From Pezizomycotina sp. ARF18 (Eukaryota > Ascomycota), in NCBI GenBank assembly GCA_002224055.1, contig AZLU01000323.1, positions 1-35,245 of the forward strand: a stretch of DNA of 35,245 bases, read 5' to 3'. Position 1 is the first letter of the stretch; each line of letters opens with the position of its first letter. The translations under genes and the position numbers were made by a program. This document shows, one piece after another, positions 1-9,820 of this stretch. The notes under the pieces were generated by a model. That model had not been told where the DNA came from, ran no database searches, and saw only the letters and a list, made by a program, of their open reading frames with translations.

Positions 1-772
1 GCGTGTCCCGGACGCCGGTGACCCAGGTGTAGCCCGAGAGGATTAGTTGTAACCCCCCTTAGGCGTTTTGATGCTGAATGGCTTTATCATTGCTCTGTGG
101 ACAACGTTTTGTTTGTTATCTAAACTGCGATGATGGGGAGGAGGGAAGTGTGTTTTTTTTTTACCTTCCAGACGCCAACCACCCGCCCATAATCATCGTC
201 CGCAACTCCCCGCGGAACACAAGCAGCGTATCCTGATCCCCCCTTGGTATCGCCATAGCCCTCGTACGCTCAGCGAATTCGGCCAGCGCATGCCGCGCAC
301 CAACACCTTCCCTCACCTTTCACTTCCATCTTCTCACTGTCGTACTCCCACACCATCGCCACGTCCGGTGTGCTAGCGTACAGGCTCTTCCATCTTTTGA
401 GAGAGTCACCGCGTGCGTGAAATTTAATCCGTGGTCTGGAACGACAACTTTTGGTTTTTTTGCAGAGGGGCAACCGTTTTGTCGTAGGTTACGTCGAGCG
501 CGATGATGCCGTCGCCGAGGGAGGAGATTAGGAGATGGTTGTGGGTGTCTACGGTTATTTGGCGAGGGTGCTTCAGGCCGTCGCGATTTTGTCAGTTGGA
601 AGCCCGGGAGGGTGAGGGGTGGTTTGTAGAGAGCTCTTTTGGGGGCAGGAGGAGAGTTGGGCGAGGGAGAAAGAGGAGGGTGGGGAGGAGGAGCCAGGGT
701 TTGTAGTGCATCGTGACAGAGGAAAGTCAATGGAGCAGTTCCAAAGAGATCCTGGGGACGCGCGTTGGTCAC
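1..772 (-). pseudogene. PQQ-dependent sorbosone/pyranose dehydrogenase-like gene, partial
   Basis: Minus-strand reading in changing frames gives the opening of a fungal soluble quinoprotein glucose/L-sorbosone dehydrogenase beta-propeller. In order there are a GLKHPRQITVDTHNHLLIS stretch (about 500-575), GDGIIALDV, a GLNFTHAVTLSKDG stretch near 395-430, then SLYASTPDVAMVWEYDSE near 335-390 and TRAMAIPRGDQDTLLV near 205-260. Family members read 'LNHGIALSxDGKTLYASS' and 'TRTLLxxKxxPxxLLVSRG' at these places. A possible short intron lies at 125-164 (GT...CGCAG), after which a PFSIKTPKGGYN-like stretch runs toward position 1, so the gene continues outside the window. Known enzymes of the family are secreted or membrane-linked and oxidise sugars. 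At least four frame changes are seen, so it is either a pseudogene or badly sequenced. The N-terminal part (above 620) is Pro-rich and its start is not certain. Confidence 0.55.
125..164 (-). other. possible intron in the sorbosone dehydrogenase-like gene
   Basis: The minus strand shows GTAAAA at the high-coordinate end and CGCAG at the low end, with a poly-A/pyrimidine interior. Removing it keeps a readable protein. At 40 bp it is short for an ascomycete intron, so it may be damaged or not real. Confidence 0.3.
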
Positions 773-1828
773 TTAAGATGATGGGAGACGTTTTGACTTT
801 TTTGGAAAAGTCAAAAATGGAATTTGATCCTCTTTATAAACATACAGCGAGTTACTAGTACAGTGAAGTAAGCAGCATCTTCGCGCTTCTCTCTTCCTCA
901 CTCTGGTCCTGGGGATCTTTTCTCCAAAAGTGATCCTAGTCAGATTCGCGCAAGTAAACTGGCGTTCAGTGTAAGGCTAACAACAGAGAACGCTAAAGAG
1001 ACGACACGGGATCTTCGAATGTGGTTCCAATTTCGATTCAACCGGGTGCGCCAACGCCAACGGCGTGCGCATGGGCCGCCGCAAAAGAACCCGCGTAGAT
1101 GCAAGCTTGCAAGGAGTGAGTTGAGGTGGTGGGTTACTAGTATCGCGCATTCCATTTTCGTCATTATCATTTCCACTTAAGAAATGGGGCAGAGAGTGCA
1201 ACTGAGCAGTTGAATAGTTGAATAAATGCCTCCTCTGCGTTGCGATCGTCTCCACTTTTTTTTCGATTGAGGCCTAACCTGATTCCCCCTGTAAGCTGAC
1301 ACGATGATCATATCATCATCAATTAACATCGAATCAGGTCGAATGAGGTCGTCAGCTTGCTTGCTTGCTTGCTAACTGACGGTGGAAGGAAACGGGAAAT
1401 CCTTCCAGATGGTTTTGTTTTGCGAAAGAAAAAGAAAAACGAACGTGGCGTAAACTTCCTAGCGAATCTATTTGAGAGAAATGGAAACTCAAAGCAAAGC
1501 AATCACTGGAGGAATTTGCCAAGCACGCAGTTGATAGGCTCGGAAATGCATTACCCGCGTAAGGAAGCCCAATCATGCTTGTTGGACCGTCTCTGAAAAA
1601 CACTTGAGTCGTTTCTGCGATGGGGACCATTTCGCGGCGTTGTGGTTTTTCCCCCCGGGTTACTTGTTTTATTACATTGGGGTACGTTACGCCGCGGTAA
1701 GCAATATGCGTCATAGCCAGTTGATTTCTCGATTTACAAGTTTTCGCATCTTGCTTGAAGCTTCCCAATCCCCCGGGGCCATGCTTCCCCCATCCACTAG
1801 CACCGCATACTTCCGCCCCCGTCAAGCC
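773..1828. other. intergenic region
   Basis: No convincing gene on either strand; the open frames here show no recognisable domain or splice structure. It holds two copies of GAATSAGGTC at 1331-1350 and a GCTT microsatellite at about 1355-1373. The last 200-300 bases, rich in pyrimidine runs, are probably the promoter of the F-box gene that starts at 1829. Confidence 0.5.
1331..1373. repeat. short direct repeat and (GCTT)n microsatellite
   Basis: GAATCAGGTC is followed directly by GAATGAGGTC, and a few bases later the unit GCTT occurs about 4.5 times. Simple-sequence slippage explains both. Confidence 0.85.
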
Positions 1829-3407
1829 ATGCAGTCCCTGCCGAACGAATTACTCATCGAGGTAATTTGACCCCTTCGTACTCTTCGATCTCCTACCTCC
1901 CCTATCTTCCCTAATGGTAACTTTCCCTCGATCGAATTTCACATAACCTTTTCCTCCTGACAGATCATCTCCCTCCTCGATGACGGCCCAACACTCCGCT
2001 CCGCGCGCCTCCTGAACAAAGCGGCCAGCTCCATCGCCACCCCGCTCCTCTTCCGCGACCGGACACTCAGCTTCGGCGATGCCGCGAAGAATCATTCAGC
2101 GCCTGACCCGGCTGATTCGCAGCCCCACCACCGCCCAAACTATCTCCGGCATCTCCCTCTCCGCTGACGATCTCGTCCTCTCCTCGTTCTGGGAGCACGA
2201 CGCCAGCCCGGACTCCTGTGGAAAGTCCTCATGCCCGTCTCCGAAAAGTACATCCGCGAAGTCCTCGAGTTAATCTCCGTCGCGAAGGAAAGCTTGAGGA
2301 GACAGAATTGCACTTGACGCCGAGTATCGACCTCGAGATGAGGTTATCGGAGGGCGACAAACGGGAAACACCGTCGAATTCACCCCTCCGGATACGCGCG
2401 AAAGAAAACACCGAGCGGCGGTTTTCCGGTTGGAGAGCAGTAAATCGCTGAAGGCGGCGAAGACGGTGATGCTGCAGAAGTGCACGATGGCGGGCTACTG
2501 CTTCGCCAGGATCGCCTCGGATATTCCTGCGTAGCTCCGCGATATCGAACTCCACGTCTATGCACCTTGAAATAATCGGTAAAGAAGACGATATCGCGCG
2601 TTTCTTCCTACTCAAACCTCCTCCTCTCAATCCCTCCCCTCCGCAGCACCACCGTCCCTCTTCCTTCCGCGGGAGCGCGACTGGTCCCTCCACGAACATG
2701 AATTCCACGTCTCGCTCTTCCGCCTTTACCCGCAACGAACATTATACAACCTCCTCCGCGGCCTCAAGTTTACGATATACGTCAATCCGGCCCGCCCACG
2801 AACCGGACACTGATGGCGCTGCACTCCCTCTTCCGCTCGGGAATGTCGCAACTCCGCTCGCTCGAAGTGAAGTTGGCGCGCCCCCACGCCGCCGCAGTGG
2901 CACTCCGCGCGGTGCCACGGCGACGCGTACTTCAGCCTCGACCTCTCGCACCTGCCATCGCTCGAGAGGTTTGTCGCGCACAGCGATGTTTTGCTCACGG
3001 TAGACCGCCTCTGCGGCACGCTGGAATCGACGAGGACGCTGAGAAGGCTGGAGGTGAGAAACGTGCGCATACGCGCCCTGCGGTACGGGTCCTGGGCGGA
3101 CCTGTTCGGCAAGATCGAACTAATCGAAAGTCTTGAGAGTGTGGTGTTTGAAGGGTTGGGGTATACGCTTGAGTACACGTACGATCCGGATGAAGGGGAA
3201 GACGTAGGCAGTGTCGGGGAGTTGGAGGGCTGGGAGGGTTATAAGAAGCCGTTCACGTCGAGGCATAGGAGTGACTTTGAGGCCTTTCGTAGGTTGAGGG
3301 ATGTGGTGATCGGGAGGAGGAGGGAGAAAGGGTTGGAGAGGGACGAGTGGTTGGAAGGGTTTGCGGGAGTGAAGGGTGGAGTGATTGGATGGGGGAGCAG
3401 AGGCTGA
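1829..3407 (+). pseudogene. F-box protein gene, multiply frameshifted
   Basis: The ATG at 1829 opens MQSLPNELLIE, then an intron (1862-1963), then IISLLDDGPTLRSARLLNKA and ATPLLFR. Together these make a classic F-box, LPxELLxEIIxxL...LRxxRLxNKxxxxxxxPLLFR, the part that docks on Skp1 in SCF ubiquitin ligases. Downstream the protein jumps between frames: near 2075 (RRIIQRLTRLIRSPTTAQ), near 2213 (LLWKVLMPVSEKYIREVLE), near 2430-2530 (ESSKSLKAAKTVMLQKCTMA) and near 2540. It settles into one frame from 2991 to the stop at 3407 (LRRLEVRNVRIRAL; LESVVFEGLG), which looks like irregular leucine-rich repeat sequence typical of fungal F-box C-termini. Full length would be about 490 aa. There are at least six breaks, so no full protein can be read from this sequence. 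The substrate is unknown. Confidence 0.7.
1862..1963 (+). other. intron inside the F-box of the first F-box gene
   Basis: GTAATT donor directly after GAG, TGACAG acceptor, 102 bp, phase 0. Splicing joins ELLIE to IISLL and completes the F-box motif, which is strong support for the exact boundaries. Confidence 0.75.
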
Positions 3408-3462
3408 GTGAATGGGTAGAGGAATGGGATCGTCACGGTTTTATTCTATCGCTTAGCTGTCT

Positions 3463-3498
3463 CTAGATAGATTGTTATTACTAGATAGATTGTTATTA
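3463..3498. repeat. 18-bp tandem duplication
   Basis: CTAGATAGATTGTTATTA occurs twice head to tail at 3463-3480 and 3481-3498, in the 3' flank of the F-box gene. Confidence 0.9.
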
Positions 3499-3631
3499 TT
3501 ACAAAAGCTCCCAGGCTGCGGAGAAATGTGAAGATTTGCTCGTCTGAACATACAGAAACGGTGCATTATCACTCATTGGGCGTACATGAAATTTTTTTAT
3601 CCCCATTTCCTACTGCTCAGAGCATATTTCC

Positions 3632-3658
3632 AAAAAAAAAAAAAAAAAAAAAAAAAAA
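3632..3658. repeat. poly(A) tract, 27 A
   Basis: Uninterrupted run of 27 A between two convergent genes, a few bases beyond the minus-strand HD-domain gene's stop. It could be an old retrotransposed tail or simple slippage; no adjacent element is visible. Confidence 0.9.
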
Positions 3659-3662
3659 CTGG

Positions 3663-4266
3663 CTAAGTACATCTCCTACAGCTAATATTGGGAAACCTTT
3701 CGACCACGCTCCTTATAACCTCATTGTCCACTAACCGACAATTTAGATCGTCACCGAAATAATCCACTATTAACCCCAGCTGCAGCGCTGACAGCAGCGT
3801 TATATTGCCAGTTTCTCCGGATAGTGTAACGTCGTGATAGCCTGTACTACGCTATCAACCAGATCATTGGGAGGCGCTTCCAGCCTCTCCTCGTGCAGCA
3901 GGTCGTAAGATAGACACCGGTCTCGAATTCATACCCATTATATCCCGCGTCGTGCAGTAAACTCGCGATGAGCAGCGTTTCCGGAATCGAGTTTGAGCTC
4001 CGGGAAGAAGTGGTTCGACATCGTCGCCGCGTAGCAGTAGACGCGGAGGGAGTGGTGAAGGTTTGCCGCGGGAGTGTTTCGAGTACGAAATCGAGAACAT
4101 GGGAGATCAGAGTGGAGGAAGGGATGTCGGCGGGGATGTGGGAGGAATCTGCGGGTGGGAAAATGGTTATGGGGCGGTGCTGGTGGATGAATTCCATGGG
4201 GTCGAGGGGTACCATTGAGAGGCCGTAGTTCTTGCCGGGGGTTGGGATGAGGAACTTTTGACCCAT
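3663..4266 (-). CDS. HD-domain protein, cyanamide hydratase-like (frameshifted)
   Basis: Starts at MGQKFLIPTPGKNYGLSMVP (ATG at 4266) and ends at TAG 3663-3665, about 200 aa. This matches the fungal cyanamide hydratase / HD phosphohydrolase-like family in order: 'YGLSMVPLDP' start; HSLRVYCYA near 4035-4055 (first metal-binding His; the family reads TFNHSLRVYYYG); SLLHDAG at about 3942-3960 with the HD pair at 3949-3954; then a helical tail, LVDSVVQAITT and LLSALQLGLIVDYFGDD. At least four one-base breaks lie near 4058, 3985, 3925 and 3805; the first looks like one A lost from the AAC of NHSL. Known members hydrate cyanamide to urea or act on nitriles; the substrate here is unknown. It is convergent with the F-box gene upstream. 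Confidence 0.65.
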
Positions 4267-6439
4267 GAGGTATATCGACGCTTGCGGAAACGTGGAACGG
4301 TAGAGTTGTTGGAAATGGTGATCTTTTTGAACTTTGGATTTTCTAGGTTTGTTTATTCGATTGAAGGATTTCGACATGAATTTTTATTCTACGAGAACTT
4401 GATGATATACGGAGAGATAACGAAGCTCGTCGCCTTCGTGATAGTAGGGTTTGGTCACATGGCGTAGAGAGTTCTTGCTCAGAGGAATCCGCTTAGATCC
4501 GATACGCCGCCTCACTTCGTGCGGAGAAAACACAAACTGGATTCAACGAATATCGGTCTAAGGACTATTCACGGCATGGTGGCTATGTTAGAGGCTGATT
4601 CCTCCTGAGCGTGATCCTTTGGAACCATTTCTCTCATAATCCGGATTTCAAGCGGTGGAATGAGTGGTGGTTCGACTTCTGCAGATGACTGATGACAAAA
4701 AGTGGTTAAGAGAGATATAGAAATTTCAGGATATCCTCCAAAGAGGTTATCGCGATAAGGGGTAAGACCTCCTACTCTCTAACTGCTGAAATCTAGAAAA
4801 ATGTCTTTTCACGACTTTAGCTGAACCCAATGTTTCGTGAATCTCCGAAGTGAGTGGAAGGTTGGACCGAATCTCTCGAGAGATGTTAAGTATTTTCTGG
4901 GCGGAATGGTTTCCCGCAGCAGCCGAGACACAAGTTCGGGTACGGTACAGAGCTCGAAATACCACCAAATGAAGTTTCTAGTAGTAGTTGTTGCATCGTC
5001 TGGTACTGGTCGCTAATCCCAGCACGTGCTCGCGAGAATCGGGAAATCAAGCGAGAAATTTGGATGCCCAGGATTCTATATCGAGAAAGGGAAGTTCGTT
5101 CGTGTCGAATAAAATCTGCCGAATTTTGTTGGACGGAAAGAATGATCGTCCCGCTGCCGAAAGCTATAGGAATAAACGGTACAGTTCTGGCGTAGGCGTA
5201 ACACTTACCTAGTAATTTTAGAAGTCTAGGGACTTGTTAATACGAACCCGAGCTGCTGCTTTGACGTCCTTCGGTTGTACCAGGATTTGTCCATCTAACA
5301 CTCACACGTGGCTCGGTCGAACTTGACGAGAGAGTCGCAACGGAGAATGAGCGAGTGTAATCTCTAGTGATCGCTCACGTTACGACGCGAATATTGAACA
5401 GATCTCCCTGGCGGGGAGATTTTTCAAACCCAGCAGATTAAAGTTCTAGTAGCCCTATATCATCTAAATCCTAAATCCAATCGCTTAGATAGTGAGACCA
5501 AGCTCATAACTCCCCATAGAAGCTTAATACCAAGCAGCTTAGGGTTCCACCGTTAGTGCCGGCTGCCGGGGCTATTTTATTAGAACTTTAATCCTTCGGT
5601 AATACCTAGAAAGAAGTCGCTGTGTAGCGTTCGTGGCTTGAAACCCGAGTCCTTCTGAGTAACATCGAGTCATTAAATGAGCGATTCCAACTTCTTGGAA
5701 ACTGGAACACGCTTGATTTCTAGACTTAAATGACAATGGGATTTCTGGGGGAATGGATAGAATTCTGCATTCATGCCAGTAGACTGCGAGATTGAAGTTT
5801 GGATCCGAATTTCGCGAAAACGTTTCATTGATCAATGGTTAATCCTAGAATCAACGGAAATCCTCCATACCTCAGCCACCGGCAAGTCCGACGGCGATGA
5901 AAGAATTAAAGAATCGCAACTGTCGCGCGCCCCAATAATTACGATAGAATGCGAAGGGGGCAATAAACGATAAATGCCGATGCCCGCGTCCGTTTGTGGA
6001 GCGTGTTCCCCATGGATTCCGAGTGGATCCAAAGCAACTTATTAAGAGAAGTAACCAAATCTCTCTCTCTATTGATTCATGTGGAGATATTGCGACTAGG
6101 GTTAACTCAGTCATGCAAGTGAATCATTCCACTCTATTTGTATTTCTCGCATAAAGAAAAGACATCCCTGGTTCCGCAGCGCCCTTGACCGTTCGACTCT
6201 TGCAGAAAGCCCACATTAAAATAAAAACTTTTTCGGGGCGGCTAGCTTGCTCGAACTCTGTGGCAGCTACACGTGGGAGAATAACCAACAACATTACCTT
6301 CCATCTTGATATTCGGCGAAGGGAGTTTGTTCAGGGACAGGCTGAGTTACACAAAACTTGATGTTCCCTGATCCCTTCCTGCGAGTATGTATTGCATCCT
6401 GTGGGCAGTCTGGCCTGGCTCGCTCCAATTTTTTTTCTT

Positions 6440-6454
6440 AAAAAAAAAAAAAAA
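6440..6454. promoter_or_regulatory. poly(dA:dT) promoter tract
   Basis: A T run at 6429-6436 is followed by 15 A, about 190 bp upstream of the ATG at 6644. Such tracts exclude nucleosomes in fungal promoters; the role here is inferred. Confidence 0.45.
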
Positions 6455-6486
6455 CCCGAAGATGGTGGATGCTAGGTTTCAGAAGA

Positions 6487-6494
6487 TATAAAAG
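6487..6494 (+). promoter_or_regulatory. TATA box of the secreted repeat-protein gene
   Basis: TATAAAAG lies 150 bp before the ATG at 6644, followed by a C/T- and A-rich leader with no ATG before the start codon. The spacing is typical for a strongly expressed secreted-protein gene. Confidence 0.6.
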
Positions 6495-6643
6495 GTCATG
6501 GAATCTCATAGATCTTCCTCCTGTCTATCTCCCATCAGCAATCAGCCTTCAAGCCATAAGTCCAAACAAGCATTCTCGTTCACTTCTCCTAGATTTCTAT
6601 TAGCTTCTTCAAAATTTCAGTGAACCTTCTCAAAACAATCAAA

Positions 6644-7221
6644 ATGCGTTTCTCTGTCGCTGCCTTCGTCCTCAGCCTGCCGCTACCGTCATCGCGGCTC
6701 CCGTCGAGGACACCGCTAACCTCGCCAAGCGCGACCTCGACGGCGTCTGGTCCTGCTCTATACCCCAAGGCTACACCTACAGTGCCGCCCAGAAGGTCCT
6801 GAGCACCTGCGGCAGTGGCTTCAACTTCCAGTACAAGCTGGCAAGACCCAGGGATAACATCTGGGTCTGCTCCCTCCCGCCGGCTACGTTTACGACTCTG
6901 TCCAAACAATCTGAACGTCTGCTCTCCCAACGGCTTCGCACTCAGCTACCACTCCGCGCCCCGGGCATCGACAACATCAACGCTTGCTCCGTCCCGCTGG
7001 CATGACATACGATTCGGTCTCGAACCGGCTGAACGTCTGCAGCGCCAACGGCTTTGCTCCGTCCTACCATCTTCGCGTTCCAAGAACGGTATCTGGCTTG
7101 CACGGTTCCGGCTGGTTTCACCTATGATTCGTCGTCGAATAACCTAAACCAGTGCGCGATCAACGGGTTTGCATACTCGTACCACCTCAGGGTTAAGCCA
7201 GACTTGGTTGAAGTGGCGTAA
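6644..7221 (+). CDS. secreted cysteine-repeat protein with Kex2 site (frameshifted)
   Basis: The ATG at 6644 (CAAAATG context) opens a signal peptide, MRFSVAAFVLSL, then after a one-base break ATVIAAPVEDTANLAKRD. The alanine-rich end is a likely signal peptidase site and LAKR (Lys-Arg at 6727-6732) a Kex2 site. Four similar units of 33-38 residues follow, from about 6748, 6862, 6979 and 7089. The shared pattern is W/N-x-C-[ST]-[ILV]-P-x-G-[YFM]-x-Y-[DS]-S, 8-9 residues, C-x(2-3)-G-F-x(3)-Y-x-L, giving two cysteines per unit. Examples are CSIPQGYTYSAAQKVLSTC and CTVPAGFTYDSSSNNLNQC. It stops with VEVA at 7221, about 190 aa. At least five one-base breaks lie near 6672, 6885, 6915, 6955 and 7090-7100; each restores the pattern when the frame is switched. 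I do not recognise a named family; an effector or cell-wall role is a guess. Confidence 0.65.
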
Positions 7222-8163
7222 AGCCAAGATGAAGGGATTGGGACCATAAGAGGCTCATGAAAATGTTTTCGAGATCTTTCAGAGCTAAAGGGAAGGAATA
7301 TATTTGACAAATCGAAACCCCACGTCGTACCTGGCGACCTATTCATCGAAAATTAGATCGGACGTTACCGTACGTTGGACACACTTTTACTACTGTACTT
7401 TAACACGAAAGAAGCATGGCATGTAGAATCTTATTAGTGTAACATTGTTGTGTAAAAATTCATAAATAATATAATTGCTATTTGTAATTTCATGGTCGAA
7501 ACCACCGTAGACGTCAAGGAAACTAAAATCAAGTTTTGAACCTCTCCCTCAAACTGTCGAAAGTGTTTAGACCTCAGGCGCTAAACAGGTCACTGATGAA
7601 TCATCCTTCGTATTCCACCCTGCCCTTGCAGAACCTAAGCTGGAACCAGAAAAGCGTAGAACCCAAGGCGGGACAAGCCTAGCTGCACATACAGGCAAAG
7701 GTTTTGGAAGCTCCAAGGGCTTTGGTTCAAGTCTTATAGGGGATGGATGGGCTGCTATTAGAGCAATTAGAAAATCACGATTATTGGTGTCTTTAGCCGC
7801 TTTGTTCAGGCTAGAGTCGATTAACCTCGTATCCCTCGTCTATTTAGCGAGAAACACCACCTCGTGGCGGAAACCTTATTTCCCCACGAAATTGGGCCAC
7901 TATTCTGTCCTTTTCGCTGTCTCGAAGTCCTTGAATCCCCCAAACTAAGTGCGGCAGTCAAGTCATCAGAAGCGATCACTGTACTGACCCAACCTTCAAC
8001 CAAGAATACAAGACTTTGGGACATCCCCTTCAAACCCCGCCGTCTCCCTTCGTTCACTCTCTACTACACAAGTCTTTTTTAGAATGTGATATTCCTATTC
8101 CTTACTACCAAGTGGATTCACATTCGTTTACTCCCTTTACGTTATTCGATTCGCACTTCGAAG
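7222..8163. other. intergenic region
   Basis: Contains the 3' flank of the secreted repeat-protein gene, with A/T-rich sequence at 7440-7490, and the promoter of the receptor gene at 8164. No coding signal was recognised on either strand. Confidence 0.45.
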
Positions 8164-9820
8164 ATGGCGAATTCAACCAATGCTACAATGCCGAGCAAGG
8201 CAGAGCTGAACGAGCTCATAGCCGGGCACCCGCATTTCAGCATGCTTCAGGTCGTGAACATGCTCCCGGAAAACAAAACGCATGCGACCGAACTCCTCAC
8301 ACCTTATCTCAAGTCTGCGAACCCTATTGACATTCTGCAAGAGCTGCAGCGGGTGATACCGCACCTGCCCCATGAAAATGCTAAGAAGAAAGCGATTCTT
8401 TTCTACGTGCTCTTTCGTCGTCGCAGTAATCTTGCGCATGTATTCTGCAATAGCGATCAAGAAGAAGATAAGATTGGAGGATTCTTGCGCCGTTGTTGCT
8501 TTGGTGAGTCGTAACCGTGGGGGTTCATTTAGTACGAAATTGAACAAGGTACTAACTCTTCTGCTCGATCACTAGCTTCTCGTCGCTGCGAACACGGGTA
8601 TCTTCACCGCAGTGAATTACTGCAGTACTCATATTGGGATGCCACGATTGATCAGATTCATCACTGGTCGAAGGTGGCTATAACTTAACACTGTTTGTAT
8701 GATGCAATAGCTGACAAGAGGGATCAATGTTGTCAATAGGCGGTGTTCCTGTCCGACAGCATCTTCAACGTCGACACTAGACGGTGAAGATGACTTTCCT
8801 AATTTTCTACTACGCGCTGTCGCCTAAGCGGCCCTATAGGATCGCTGTGTATATTACGGACTTCTCATCACCGGGTTCATCTGGTCCATCACTATTTACG
8901 TCGTCTTTCGTTGTCGCCCCCAAGACAACTTCGCGAAAATCGTAGAATCAAAGCACAGCTGCATGGTCTTGTACGAGACGACCGGCGTTGGATACATCCT
9001 TTGTGATTTTGCGATTTTGCGAGTATCCTCAGCCTCAGAAGGTATATAATCAAATTCGAACTATACTAATCAGAAAGCCAGTTTGTTGTCTTTGAGTATA
9101 GTATTCCGACTTAGTTTACGCTTGGACAAGGTGATGCTGATCTGCTGTTCAGCCTCGCTGGATTGTAAGTCTTTGGTCTTTTTTTTCAAGCCTTGACGAT
9201 TGAGGTGTGCTAACCATGATACTTTTTTCTATGTTAGTGCATGCTTCATGGCGTTATTCGCCTGCTTGTATTGTATCATTTCTTCACTTAATCTGATTTT
9301 ACATGGCAGCTTGCAAATTACCAAGATTGGGCATGGTAAGATCTCTCATGTTCAAGCCTTCAACTTTGGAAGAATGCTAATATCAACGACTTATAGTCTT
9401 GAAGTTGACCTCCTTCTCATTATCGCCTGCCTCCCGGCTATGAAAGCCATCTTTTTCCCGCGCGCACAGTTCCCGTCGTCCCGAGCCGCTGCGGAACCGA
9501 ACCAACCAGTAAATCCAGAACAACTTAGCAAGCAACCGCAGCCATGGTTGCGCAAAGTCGGCGTGGGCGCGTTTGGCGGTGTGACGCGCTCTTTTAGGAG
9601 AAGGAGTAGGTTCGGGACGACTATTATGGATGACAGCGTTCTGCGGGAAAACGCTGTCCCTCTGGCGCCTAGCGCAAGCGGAAATGGCAGTGTTGGAAGC
9701 GGAAAGCATGGCGGCTCGGTTGGGAAGGATATTGTTCTCGGGGCGGACGTTGACGAGAAGAGTGGACCTGATGATATCGTGCAGGTGAGGAGCGGCGAAG
9801 GAGATAAGTCAATGGCCTGA
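8164..9820 (+). CDS. PTH11-like seven-helix (rhodopsin-domain) membrane protein, copy 1 (frameshifted)
   Basis: The ATG at 8164 begins MANSTNATMPSKAELNELI. A soluble head (PIDILQELQRVIPHLP) leads to TM1 (SFVVAVILRMYSAIAIKKK) and the LEDSCAVVAL turn. After an intron (8504-8575) come TM2 (LLVAANTGIFTAVNY) and the HIGMPRLIRF loop; exon 3 from 8740 gives TFLIFYYALSPKRPYRIAVY, GLLITGFIWSITIYVVFRC with the family's CRP motif, and ETTGVGYILCDFAIL. Introns at 9042-9101, 9165-9237 and 9336-9396 flank the last helices (GFACFMALFACLYCII; VDLLLIIACLPAMKAIFF). A long polar cytoplasmic tail ends at 9820. The layout is that of fungal rhodopsin-domain proteins (Pfam PF20684 type), relatives of Magnaporthe PTH11, a surface-sensing receptor. 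At least six frame breaks are present, e.g. near 8405, 8785, 8860 and 9145. The ligand is unknown. Confidence 0.7.
8504..8575 (+). other. intron 1 of receptor copy 1
   Basis: GTGAGT donor, TACTAAC branch site, CACTAG acceptor, 72 bp, phase 0, directly after the codons for VVAL. It sits at the same place and phase as intron 1 (16029-16086) of the second copy. Confidence 0.8.
9042..9101 (+). other. intron 3 of receptor copy 1
   Basis: GTATAT donor, TACTAAT branch-like element, GTATAG acceptor, 60 bp. It separates the DFAIL helix from the FRLSLRLDK loop. Confidence 0.55.
9165..9237 (+). other. intron 4 of receptor copy 1
   Basis: GTAAGT donor, GTGCTAACC branch region, TGTTAG acceptor, 73 bp, phase 2. 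Splicing joins FSLAG-F to ACFMALFACLY. It matches intron 5 of the second copy (16796-16868) in place and phase. Confidence 0.75.
9336..9396 (+). other. intron 5 of receptor copy 1
   Basis: GTAAGA donor, GCTAAT branch, TTATAG acceptor, 61 bp. The position matches the last intron of the second copy (16968-17027), just before the final helix. Spliced as read, the frame is off by one, in line with the indels elsewhere in the gene. Confidence 0.55.

Larger units (their letters stand above)
4267..6643. other. intergenic region, about 2.4 kb
   Basis: Both strands were read for conserved motifs, splice-like patterns and tRNA features; none was convincing. The open frames are short and low in protein-like composition. 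The right end is the promoter of the secreted repeat protein, with a T/A run at 6429-6454 and a TATA box at 6487-6494. Confidence 0.45.

Noticed and set aside
1352-1825. 157-codon minus-strand open frame
   Set aside because: It lies over the promoter of the F-box gene, includes the GCTT microsatellite, and has no recognisable motif.
2229-2735. 168-codon minus-strand open frame inside the F-box gene
   Set aside because: Arg-rich antisense shadow of the GC-rich coding strand; the plus strand gives F-box family sequence.
3632-3658. poly(A) run as the tail of a LINE or SINE
   Set aside because: No element sequence or target-site duplication could be found next to it; slippage is enough.
7700-7750. 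GGTTCAAGTC word resembling a tRNA T-loop
   Set aside because: No matching acceptor, D or anticodon stems could be paired around it.
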